A stretch of DNA of 8,255 nt. Source: Arthrobacter sp. Lineage in GTDB: Bacteria > Actinomycetota > Actinomycetes > Actinomycetales > Micrococcaceae. The position numbers and the translations under genes are program-made. The stretch is taken from NCBI GenBank assembly GCA_031178585.1, contig JAPSIT010000068.1:1-8255 (forward strand). The letters are read 5' to 3'. Below, piece by piece: positions 1-6,163 of the stretch (positions are counted from its first letter, which is position 1; the number at the start of each line of letters is the position of its first letter). The notes under the pieces are model-generated. The model made no database searches. It was not told the DNA's origin and saw only the letters and a program-made list of their open reading frames with translations.

Positions 1-109
1 ATGGGAATATGGTTCCCTTCAGAGCAGGCCGCCTTGTGGCGGTGGCGCGGGGAAGAGCTGGAAACGAGCCTACGGAGCGTAAAGGGCACTGCTTTTGGAT
101 AGGACAGAA
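1..109. other. Upstream edge, no gene recognised
   Basis: This stretch precedes the rhodanese-like gene. Two short frames stay open from the left edge, one ending at a TAG at 100-102 and one at a TGA at 111-113 that overlaps the rhodanese ATG. Either could be the tail of a gene lying outside the window, but neither peptide is recognisable and codon third positions are not strongly G/C. A small inverted repeat, GGGAA-n5-TTCCC, lies at 3-17 and could be an operator or chance. No convincing -35/-10 pair was found. Confidence 0.3.
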
Positions 110-544
110 ATGATTACTGACGGTGCAGATGCAAGAAGCGGGGATGGCCCGGCCGCGGCGTACTTCCGCGCGAAATTGAAGTTCGAGATCGACGTAATGG
201 ATGTTGCCGATGCTCCTGAGGGCACGCTCGTGCTGGTGGACACGCGGCGACAGTCGTCCTGGGACCACGGGCATATTCCTGGTGCCGTGCACCTACCCAC
301 TGCCGACATTCCCTCCCGCGCCCCTGAGCTGGTCCCTCCCGGGATGGACGTGGTGGTGTATTCGTGGGGGCCTGGATGCAACGGCAGCACGGTCGCGGCC
401 CTGGCGTTTGCGGAGCTGGGCTACCCCGTGCGGGAAATGATCGGCGGTATCGAGTACTGGGCCCGGAACGGACTCCCCGTGGAAACGGGCGATGGAGTGG
501 CCTCCGGCAAGCCCGACGGCCTAGTTACGGCGCACAGGGGGTGA
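110..544 (+). CDS. Single-domain rhodanese-like protein
   Basis: This encodes a small cytoplasmic protein of about 144 residues that is almost entirely one rhodanese domain. Such domains carry sulfur as a cysteine persulfide, or act as regulatory binding modules. Visible landmarks are the early strand LVLVDTR followed by the W-x-x-GHIPGAVHLP motif typical of the fold, then VVVYSWGPGCNGST with the candidate active-site cysteine (codon 377-379, residue 90 from the ATG), then the closing IGGIEYWARNGLPVE. The loop after the cysteine lacks the arginine of the classical CxxGxR loop, so thiosulfate transferase activity is uncertain. No signal peptide or membrane segment is seen. The ATG at 110 is preferred because AGGA at 101-104 lies 5 bases upstream. 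An in-frame TTG at 95 with AAAGGG at 81-86 is a real alternative and would add 5 residues. The gene converges on ridA and shows no functional link to the divergon. Confidence 0.85.
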   Translation: MITDGADARSGDGPAAAYFRAKLKFEIDVMDVADAPEGTLVLVDTRRQSSWDHGHIPGAVHLPTADIPSRAPELVPPGMDVVVYSWGPGCNGSTVAALAFAELGYPVREMIGGIEYWARNGLPVETGDGVASGKPDGLVTAHRG

Positions 545-648
545 GGGCCGCCGTCGAGCTCAGCGTGGCGGGCGTCGGGAAGTTGGCCTGGACACCGCCA
601 TCAGAACCACGCGCCTAGAAGGTTTACGAGTCTCTCTCAGGGACGCCG

Positions 649-690
649 AAATGGGGTGAGGCGCGTGGCTTCACGCGCCTCACCCCATTT
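649..690. terminator. Perfect 19-bp hairpin between convergent genes
   Basis: The arms 649-667 and 672-690 are exact reverse complements around a 4-base loop (GCTT on the + strand). The stem core is GGGGTGAGGCGCGTG. The outer three A:T pairs (AAA on the left, TTT on the right) give a short T-run after the stem on either strand, but no long U-tract. It sits 104 bases past the rhodanese stop and 56 bases past the ridA stop, facing both. This is what a shared bidirectional terminator of a high-GC actinobacterium would look like. Its role is inferred; the inverted repeat itself is certain. Confidence 0.8.
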
Positions 691-700
691 GAAGTTCCTT

Positions 701-736
701 GGGCGGTTTCGGCGTTCTTCTCGTTCAACACCGCCC
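701..736. repeat. 7-bp inverted repeat downstream of ridA
   Basis: GGGCGGT at 701-707 is matched by ACCGCCC at 730-736 around a 22-base loop. It lies between the ridA stop (747-749) and the perfect hairpin at 649-690. In the ridA transcript it would follow a run of five T and five C. It may help terminate or protect the ridA mRNA 3' end, but a short GC-rich repeat like this can also arise by chance. Confidence 0.35.
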
Positions 737-746
737 GGGGGAAAAA

Positions 747-1151
747 TTACGCCGTGACCGCCAGTGCATCGATCTCGACCAGCATCACTTCGTGAGGGAG
801 GTCGACGAACACGGTGGTGCGGCTGGGAAGTGCGCCGCTCGGGACGTTTTCGCGGATGAATTCGCCGTAGACCTCGTTCATCGCCGCGAAGTCGTCTCGG
901 GTGGTGAGGTAGACACGGAACATGAGCACGTCTTCGACGGAGGAGCCGCCGGCCTCAAGGATGGCCTTCACGTTTTCCAGGGTCCTACGGGTCTGGACGC
1001 GGACGTCGCCCTCGCCGATGTACACGTTGGCGGCGGGATCCATGGGACCTTGGCCGGAGATCTGGAAGAAACCGCCCTTCTTAATGCCCTGGGAGAATAC
1101 GTGCGCCGGGGCGGGGGCGTTTTCGGTGAGTACTACCGTCTTTTCACTCAT
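747..1151 (-). CDS. ridA: RidA / Rid-family reactive enamine-imine deaminase
   Basis: This 134-residue cytoplasmic protein has the usual length of the RidA (YjgF/YER057c/UK114) family. These trimeric enzymes hydrolyse reactive 2-aminoacrylate-type enamines and imines released by PLP dehydratases, giving 2-keto acids and ammonia. Landmarks are QISGQGPMD near residues 30-38, TRRTLENVKAILEAGGSS near 54-71, and the C-terminal signature with Arg111 (LPSRTTVFVDLP), the expected catalytic arginine, and Glu126 (LVEIDAL). The residue equivalent to E. coli Tyr17 appears to be Phe19 (HVFSQG), a modest departure from canonical RidA. The ATG overlaps the iclR stop as ATGA (1148-1151), and AAAGG at 1160-1164 lies 8 bases upstream, so translation is probably coupled to iclR. 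Its presence beside a PLP dehydratase suggests it handles the enamine/imine product of the enzyme at 3175-4503. Confidence 0.95.
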   Translation of the reverse strand: MSEKTVVLTENAPAPAHVFSQGIKKGGFFQISGQGPMDPAANVYIGEGDVRVQTRRTLENVKAILEAGGSSVEDVLMFRVYLTTRDDFAAMNEVYGEFIRENVPSGALPSRTTVFVDLPHEVMLVEIDALAVTA

Positions 1152-1909
1152 GCTGAGTTCCTTTCGTGGCTGATCCAGCCGAGGTCATGGGAGATGGCCT
1201 CGGTGCTGGCTTTGAGGTCGGGCAGCAGCTCAAGCAATCCTTCGTAGCTGAGCATCACTACCGGTACCGAACAAGAGGCTGCGGCGACAACGGCGCCGCT
1301 GGCATCGCGGATGGGGGCCGCGATGCAGTGCACGAAGGCTTCGTGCTCGGCGTTGTCGTGCGCCCAGCCTTGGATCCTGACCTGCTCCAGTTCGGCCAGC
1401 AAGGCTTCCGGAGAGGTCAGGGTGTTATCGGTAACTTTCACGTAGTCCAGCCCCGCCGCAATCTTTTCCTGCCGGCTGCGCGGCATATCGGCGAGGAGGA
1501 CTTTCGACACGGCGGCCGAGTGCAATGAAGCAGTCAGGCCGATGCGCGAGTACATACGGACAGGGTGGTGCGACTCGAACTTATCGATGTACACCACCTC
1601 GTTGCCTTCGAAGGCGGCCAGGTGCACCGTGTGCCCGGTGCGGCCGTTGAGATCAGCAAGGTGCGGGTGGGCCACCTTGCGGATATCGCGCTGTTCCAGT
1701 GCGAGCGAGGACAGTTCGAACAGTTTGGAGCCGAGCATGAACCGCTGGTCCTCGTCCCGCACGACAAAGCGCTTCTCCTCCATGGCGTGCAGGAGGCGCA
1801 TCACGGTGGTCTTGTGCACTGCGGCTTTGGACGCGAGCTCGTCCAGTGTCGCTGGCTTGGCTGCAAGTTCGGCGAGCAGGTCGATGGCCCGCAGGAGGCT
1901 CTGGCTCAC
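1148..1909 (-). CDS. IclR-family transcriptional regulator
   Basis: This is a 253-residue regulator with standard IclR architecture. The N-terminal winged helix-turn-helix spans about residues 3-60, with the recognition region DELASKAAVHKTTVMRLLHAM, and the C-terminal effector-binding (GAF-like) domain spans about 75-248, ending in the family signature around HCIAAPIRDASGAVVAAASCS (residues 194-214). Family members commonly regulate sugar-acid or aromatic catabolism and sense a pathway metabolite, often KDG-like or keto acids. The start is a GTG placed directly after the kinase TAA with no gap. GGAG at 1920-1923, inside the kinase 3' end, lies 10 bases upstream, so translation is likely coupled. 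The stop overlaps ridA as ATGA. Being cotranscribed with kinase and ridA, it probably autoregulates and controls the divergent operon through the palindrome at 3082-3101. Repressor versus activator is not decided by sequence, though the site position favours repression. Confidence 0.95.
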   Translation of the reverse strand: MSQSLLRAIDLLAELAAKPATLDELASKAAVHKTTVMRLLHAMEEKRFVVRDEDQRFMLGSKLFELSSLALEQRDIRKVAHPHLADLNGRTGHTVHLAAFEGNEVVYIDKFESHHPVRMYSRIGLTASLHSAAVSKVLLADMPRSRQEKIAAGLDYVKVTDNTLTSPEALLAELEQVRIQGWAHDNAEHEAFVHCIAAPIRDASGAVVAAASCSVPVVMLSYEGLLELLPDLKASTEAISHDLGWISHERNSA

Positions 1910-2938
1910 TTATGTCACGCTCCGGTTCTGGTGGTTGAAATGTCCGTCTTCAACATGGATAGCAGCCCAATGCTCATCCGAAGAATCCAGGATGTCCGAG
2001 AGCTGCGCGGCGTCGGGCAGCGGACCCCGATCGCCGTGGACAGTGAGCGTGCACGCCGCCGCGACGTGGCCCCGGCGAAGACTCGCCTTCTGGCTTAGGC
2101 CGAAAAGCATGCCGCTGAGATAACCGGCGGCAAATGAGTCGCCGGCGCCGACGGGCTCGACGACGGCGACGGACAACGCCGGCACCTCTTCCCGGGTGCC
2201 GTCCCCGGCAGCATCCCCTCGGGTGAGCGCTATGGCGCTGATGGCCTCGTTCTTGATGACCAGTACTTCGGGGTCCGGCAGCATGCGGCGCAGTTCGGCC
2301 TCGTCCGTGGTGCCGAAGGCGTGCTCGGCTTCGTCTTTTCCAACCAGCACGACGTCGGCAAGGTTCGCCAGCCGCTGCAGGACCGAACGGTCCCGGCCTG
2401 CCCAAAGAGCTGCCCGCCAGTTCACGTCGAAGCTGATAGTCCGGCCGTCCCGGGGTGCAGTGAGAATTGCCTCGAGCAGTTCCAGGCATTCGGGGGAGAG
2501 GGCTGCGGTAATGCCGCTCAAGTGGATGAGCGCGGCGCTTTCCAGCAGGGAAAACACAGCCGGATTCGCCAGTGTCGTGCGTCCCATGGCTGAAGCCGCG
2601 CTGCCTTGCCGGTAGTACAGAACGGAACTGCCGCCGTCGGGGTCTGTCTCGTGGGCGGGCACCTTCACGTAAAGACCGGTAGGCAGGGATGCGTCGACTT
2701 CGACGCCGGATACCCCCACGCCATGGTCCCTCAGCTCATGCAGGATTCGGGTTCCGAAACCGTCGCGGCCCACGCGGCCGACCCAGTGGGTTTCCAGGCC
2801 CATGGCAGCCAGGCCCATGGCCACGTTCGACTCGGCCCCGCCAACCCCACAGTGCAGCTCGGTGGCTTGGTGCAGGGGAACGGCTTGGACAGGGGTCAAC
2901 ATGACCATCGTCTCGCCAACACATACAGCAGACAGCAT
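1910..2938 (-). CDS. kdgK: PfkB-family sugar kinase, probable 2-keto-3-deoxygluconate kinase
   Basis: This 342-residue ribokinase/PfkB kinase would phosphorylate KDG with ATP to KDPG in the cytoplasm. The N-terminal PfkB signature is GVGGAESNVA (31-40) with VGRVGRDGFG (53-62). The C-terminal signature is EPVGAGDSFAAGYLSG (261-276) with catalytic base Asp267 and its anion hole. The substrate pocket points to KDG: Gly34, Tyr90, the YYR motif (Tyr108, Arg110), Arg175 in DVNWR and Asp267 correspond, by remembered comparison, to the KDG-contacting residues of the Thermus enzyme. The C-terminal tail (about 320-342) runs beyond the family core. The ATG at 2936-2938 has GGGAG at 2943-2947, 4 bases upstream. 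It is the first gene of the leftward operon, and its TAA abuts the iclR GTG. With the KDPG aldolase in the opposite arm it completes the lower Entner-Doudoroff segment. Another 2-keto-3-deoxy sugar acid or fructose remains possible. Confidence 0.88.
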   Translation of the reverse strand: MLSAVCVGETMVMLTPVQAVPLHQATELHCGVGGAESNVAMGLAAMGLETHWVGRVGRDGFGTRILHELRDHGVGVSGVEVDASLPTGLYVKVPAHETDPDGGSSVLYYRQGSAASAMGRTTLANPAVFSLLESAALIHLSGITAALSPECLELLEAILTAPRDGRTISFDVNWRAALWAGRDRSVLQRLANLADVVLVGKDEAEHAFGTTDEAELRRMLPDPEVLVIKNEAISAIALTRGDAAGDGTREEVPALSVAVVEPVGAGDSFAAGYLSGMLFGLSQKASLRRGHVAAACTLTVHGDRGPLPDAAQLSDILDSSDEHWAAIHVEDGHFNHQNRSVT

Positions 2939-3038
2939 CTAACTCCCGTACCTACTTGTGCGCTTTCCAGCGGCATCAGACGCCACGGTCCGGAGTGTTC
3001 CGCGGCGGTTTGAGGGACTCTGCGGGCGGGCCGCGGCC

Positions 3039-3068
3039 TTGACTCTCAATCCGCCACCATGTTAGACA
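3039..3068 (+). promoter_or_regulatory. Candidate sigma-70-type promoter for the rightward catabolic operon
   Basis: TTGACT at 3039-3044 is a near-consensus -35. At 17-18 base spacing it is followed by TTAGAC / TAGACA (3062-3068), a weak -10. The start would be near 3075, leaving a leader of about 100 bases. The palindrome at 3082-3101 would then lie just downstream of the start, a position that suits repression. The -10 overlaps the oppositely oriented -10 candidate, so the two promoters may exclude one another. Confidence 0.45.
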
Positions 3069-3073
3069 TAACA
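3065..3073 (-). promoter_or_regulatory. Candidate extended -10 promoter for the kdgK-iclR-ridA arm
   Basis: On the minus strand the sequence reads TG-T-TATGTC, an extended -10 element with the hexamer at 3065-3070. No strong -35 is seen; the best placed is GCTGGT, 17 bases upstream and inside the palindrome region. Transcription would start near 3058 and leave a leader of about 120 bases before the kinase ATG. The operator at 3082-3101 would cover the -35 zone of this promoter. This was read by eye and is unconfirmed. Confidence 0.4.
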
Positions 3074-3081
3074 CCAGCAGG

Positions 3082-3101
3082 TTTGCAACCAGCGTTGCAA
3101 A
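3082..3101. promoter_or_regulatory. 20-bp palindromic operator candidate (IclR site)
   Basis: TTTGCAAC (3082-3089) and GTTGCAAA (3094-3101) form a perfect 8-bp inverted repeat around the 4-base spacer CAGC. A further GCAAC half-site follows at 3106-3110, so GTTGC at 3094-3098 can also pair with it across a 7-base spacer. IclR regulators bind palindromes of about this size, and an IclR gene sits in the adjacent operon. The repeat lies between the two divergent coding regions and beside both promoter candidates. The sequence symmetry is certain; the bound protein is inferred. Confidence 0.7.
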
Positions 3102-3106
3102 ATACG

Positions 3107-3142
3107 CAACGCAGCTGATCCACTTCACCCCACAACGCAGCT
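3107..3142. repeat. 10-bp direct repeat CAACGCAGCT in the rightward leader
   Basis: CAACGCAGCT occurs at 3107-3116 and again at 3133-3142, a 26-base offset. The first copy shares the GCAAC half-site that flanks the palindrome at 3082-3101. The copies may be auxiliary regulator sites lying on one face of the helix roughly two and a half turns apart, or a local duplication. Confidence 0.4.
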
Positions 3143-3174
3143 TCAAGAGCGCAGCACCGCGAAGGGAATGACCC

Positions 3175-4503
3175 GTGAAAACTTCCGCGTTTGGCGCAGA
3201 AACTACGGCTCCGGCCATTTCAGCCCAATCCGTCGCCGCCCTGGCAGAGGTCCGGCTGGGCTGGCGACACAAGGCCGTGCCCGCCACAGCCAACGGGACT
3301 ACCCATGCCGGGTTCCTCGCCGCCGGCCCCAGGCTGGCCGACCTCCAGACTCCGCTGCTCACCCTTGACGCCGGAGCCCTCCGCAACAACGCCGATCGTC
3401 TCGCCGCCTGGTGCAAGGAACACGGCGTGCTGCTGGCTCCCCACGGCAAGACCACCATGGCCCCGCAGCTCTGGGCCGAACAGCTCAGCCGCGGCGCCTG
3501 GGGCATTACGCTGGCCAACTTTGCCCAGCTTCGCGTGGCCCGCGGGTTCGGCGTCCGGCGCCTCCAGCTGGCCAACAGCCTCACCGATCCCCGCGCCATC
3601 GAGTGGGTCGCAGCCAACGCGACTGCCGAAGAGCCCATCCTTTCGTGGGTGGATTCGGTCGGCACGGTGGAGGCCCTCAACAGGACGCTGACCAACGGCG
3701 AGGCGATCCTGGATGTCCTGGTCGAACTCGGCGCCCCGGGCGGCCGTACCGGTGCCCGCTCGGTGGAGGAAGCCCTGACGGTCGCCCGCGCCATCGCTGA
3801 CTCCAGGCACCTGCGGTTGGTGGGCGTCAGCGGGTACGAAGGTTCGCTCGCGCACACAGCGGACGACGCCGGCCTGGCCGCCGTTCGCGGCTACCTCGCC
3901 CAGATGCGGCTACTTCACGAGCAATTGCTCGCCGCCGGTCTCTACGGCACCAAGTCGGTCATCGTCACCGCAGGCGGGAGCGCCTACTTCGACGACGTCG
4001 TGTCCGTCCTGTCGCCGTGCATCGCCGAGGGAGCAGACACCCGTCCCCGCGTCGACCTCATGATCCGCAGCGGCGCCTACATCATCCACGACGACGGTTT
4101 CTACCGCGGAATCTCGCCCTTCTCCCGCGACGGCGATGACCCTTTCAAGGCCGGAATGCACGGCTGGGCGCGGGTTGTCTCGCAGCCTGAGCCCGGCCTG
4201 GCCATCCTCGATGCCGGCAAGCGCGACCTCCCCTTCGACGAAGGACTGCCCCGTCCCCAGCTCATCGGACCTGTCCTGGGCGGTGCCATGGATCCGATCG
4301 CCGGAGCGGAAATCACCTCCGTCAACGACCAACACTGCTTCATGACCTTCGACGCCGAGGCCACCAAGGTGCGCCCGGGCGACGTCGTCCGGCTGGGCCT
4401 CTCCCACCCGTGCACTGCCTTCGACAAATGGACCATCATCCCGGTGCTCGCGGACACGGACAGGGACCAGTCCGTCGTCGACCTCATCCACACCTTTTTC
4501 TAG
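3175..4503 (+). CDS. Fold-III PLP D-serine dehydratase-like / amino acid deaminase (DSD1 family)
   Basis: This 442-residue cytoplasmic enzyme belongs to the DSD1 / D-threonine aldolase group (alanine racemase-like N-terminal barrel). These enzymes use PLP and a metal to act on D-beta-hydroxy-amino acids. The PLP lysine is Lys92 in LLAPHGKTTMAPQL. The barrel continues through GAWGITLANFAQLRVARGFGVRR (108-129), LVELGAPGGRTGAR (183-195) and the phosphate-binding TAGGSAYFDD (265-274). The C-terminal domain has LSHPCTAFDKW with the His411-x-Cys413 pair expected to bind zinc, favouring dehydratase chemistry. The GTG start has GAAGGGA at 3161-3167, 7 bases upstream; the ATG at 3168 is out of frame. 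The deacylase starts 7 bases after its stop. General annotation would be D-serine/D-amino-acid deaminase, but a kinase, aldolase and permease for sugar acids suggest D-glucosaminate (2-amino-2-deoxy-D-gluconate, 2R at C2) as substrate, giving KDG and ammonia. Confidence 0.92.
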   Translation: MKTSAFGAETTAPAISAQSVAALAEVRLGWRHKAVPATANGTTHAGFLAAGPRLADLQTPLLTLDAGALRNNADRLAAWCKEHGVLLAPHGKTTMAPQLWAEQLSRGAWGITLANFAQLRVARGFGVRRLQLANSLTDPRAIEWVAANATAEEPILSWVDSVGTVEALNRTLTNGEAILDVLVELGAPGGRTGARSVEEALTVARAIADSRHLRLVGVSGYEGSLAHTADDAGLAAVRGYLAQMRLLHEQLLAAGLYGTKSVIVTAGGSAYFDDVVSVLSPCIAEGADTRPRVDLMIRSGAYIIHDDGFYRGISPFSRDGDDPFKAGMHGWARVVSQPEPGLAILDAGKRDLPFDEGLPRPQLIGPVLGGAMDPIAGAEITSVNDQHCFMTFDAEATKVRPGDVVRLGLSHPCTAFDKWTIIPVLADTDRDQSVVDLIHTFF

Positions 4504-4510
4504 GAACACC

Positions 4511-6163
4511 ATGAAAATCCTCATCCGCAACGCAATTTTGGTGGACGGCACGGGCACGGACCGCCGTGCCGCGGACGTCCTGCTGGACGGTCCGGTTATT
4601 GCCGCCATCGTCGACGCCGGTTCCCTCAGCCCAGCCGGCACCGGCGCGGACCGCGTCATCGACGCCACCGGCCTCGTCCTTAGCCCGGGCTTTATCGACA
4701 TGCACGCGCATTCTGACCTGCAGCTGCTGGTCAACAGGGGCCACTACGCCAAGCTGAGCCAGGGCGTCACCACGGAACTGCTGGGACAGGACGGCCTGTC
4801 CTACGCTCCGGTGGATGACGCCACGCTGGCCGGGATCCGCGAGAAGATCGCCGGCTGGAACGACAACCCCGCCGACTTCGACTGGAACTGGCGGACCGTG
4901 CGCGAATACCTCGACCGCCTTGACGCGCCCCAAAAAGAGGGCCGCATCGCCACCAACGCCGCCTACCTCGTACCGCAGGGAACTGTTCGCGCACTGGTAA
5001 TGGGCTTCGAAGAGGGCGACCCCACGCCTGAACAGCAGCAGCGTATGCAGGATGTGGTCCGCACTGCAATGGAGGAAGGAGCCGTGGGCATGTCCTCCGG
5101 GCTCACCTACACCCCTGGAATGTACGCCCAAACTGAGGAACTCGCCGGGCTCTGCCGGGCGGTCGGCGAGCTGGGCGGCTTCTACGCACCCCACCACCGC
5201 TCCTACGGCAAGGGCGCGCTGGGCGCTTACGCGGAGATGATCGGGCTCAGCCGGGACACCGGCTGCGCGCTGCATCTCTCCCACGCCACCATGAATTTCG
5301 CCGAGAACAAGGGCCGCGCTGGCGAGTTGCTGGACCTGATCGATGAAGCGCTCGATGCCGGCGTGGACATCACCTTGGACACCTACCCTTACTTGCCCGG
5401 CGCCACCACACTCTCGGCGATCCTGCCCAGTTGGGCATCGTCCGGCGGCACCGAGGCCACCCTGGTACGCCTGGCCGACCCTGAAACCCGTGCGAAGATC
5501 CGCGAGTCCGTGGAGATCTACGGTTCCGACGGCTGCCACGGAGTGGTCGCCGAGTGGGACACCCTGGAAATCAGCGGCGTACAGAACCCGGCCCTCGCCG
5601 GCTACGTCGGTAGAACCATCAAGGACATCGCGGCGGAGACACAGCGGGAGCCGTTCGACGTCTTCGCGCAGATCCTCCGCGACGACCGCCTCGGCACCGG
5701 CATCCTGCAGCACGTTGGCCATGAGGAAAACGTCCAGGCCATCATGAAACACCGCACCCACACCGGCGGCAGCGATGGCCTGCTGGTAGGAGCAAAGCCG
5801 CATCCCCGTGCCTGGGGCACGTTCCCCCGCTATCTCGGCCACTATTCCCGCGATCTCGGGCTCCTCAGCCTCGAGGAAACCGTCCACCACCTCAGTGGCC
5901 GCCCCGCCGCCCGACTCAAGCTCCACCGAAGGGGACTGATCCGCGAAGGCTACGCGGCCGACGTCGTGCTTTTCGATCCGGAAACCGTCCGGGACCAAGC
6001 CACGTTCGAGAATCCACGCCAAGCAGCCAGCGGCATCCACTATGTCTTCGTCAACGGCACGGCAGCCATCGACGGAGGCCAGCCCACCGGCGCCCGCGCC
6101 GGCCGCGCACTGCGCCGCAGCGGCGACGGACTCACACAAGAAGGAAGCAGCACCACCCCATGA
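4511..6163 (+). CDS. N-acyl-D-amino-acid deacylase-like metal-dependent amidohydrolase
   Basis: This 550-residue protein resembles D-aminoacylases of the amidohydrolase superfamily, which cut the amide of N-acyl-D-amino acids to give a carboxylate and a free D-amino acid. Its N-terminal beta-sandwich strands include ILVDGTG; the barrel starts at SPGFIDMHAHSD with His65 and His67. Further expected metal or catalytic residues are His228 (YAPHHR), His258 (LHLSHAT), Asp422 (GGSDG) and Arg433 (KPHPRAWGTFPR). Two family positions are altered: the metal-bridging cysteine of the GNCG motif is Asp94 (LGQDGLS), and the lysine of SHHK is Thr260. Both imply a non-standard metal site or substrate. The closing HYSRDLGLLSLEE and YAADVVLFDP segments are highly typical. 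AGGAA, overlapping the upstream stop (4502-4506), serves the ATG. Its own stop overlaps the aldolase start as ATGA. In this operon it probably removes acetate from N-acetyl-D-glucosaminate. No signal peptide, so cytoplasmic. Confidence 0.92.
   Translation: MKILIRNAILVDGTGTDRRAADVLLDGPVIAAIVDAGSLSPAGTGADRVIDATGLVLSPGFIDMHAHSDLQLLVNRGHYAKLSQGVTTELLGQDGLSYAPVDDATLAGIREKIAGWNDNPADFDWNWRTVREYLDRLDAPQKEGRIATNAAYLVPQGTVRALVMGFEEGDPTPEQQQRMQDVVRTAMEEGAVGMSSGLTYTPGMYAQTEELAGLCRAVGELGGFYAPHHRSYGKGALGAYAEMIGLSRDTGCALHLSHATMNFAENKGRAGELLDLIDEALDAGVDITLDTYPYLPGATTLSAILPSWASSGGTEATLVRLADPETRAKIRESVEIYGSDGCHGVVAEWDTLEISGVQNPALAGYVGRTIKDIAAETQREPFDVFAQILRDDRLGTGILQHVGHEENVQAIMKHRTHTGGSDGLLVGAKPHPRAWGTFPRYLGHYSRDLGLLSLEETVHHLSGRPAARLKLHRRGLIREGYAADVVLFDPETVRDQATFENPRQAASGIHYVFVNGTAAIDGGQPTGARAGRALRRSGDGLTQEGSSTTP

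Noticed and set aside
1542..2123. Plus-strand frames of 177-193 codons opposite iclR and the kinase
   Set aside because: Both regions are fully explained by conserved minus-strand genes with signature motifs, and the plus-strand translations are low-complexity.
3000..3036. 7-bp inverted repeat CCGCGGC / GCCGCGG in the leftward leader
   Set aside because: It is made only of G and C with a 23-base loop in GC-rich DNA, so it is likely by chance; no riboswitch-like conserved structure was recognised.
3168..3368. ATG-initiated frame at 3168 as an alternative start for the PLP gene
   Set aside because: It is out of frame with the conserved enzyme; the GTG at 3175 has a well-spaced GAAGGGA ribosome site and leads into the family sequence.
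2976..3857. 293-codon minus-strand frame across the divergent promoter region and the PLP enzyme gene
   Set aside because: It crosses the regulatory gap and is antisense to conserved PLP-enzyme motifs; its Ser/Arg-rich translation is typical of a shadow frame.
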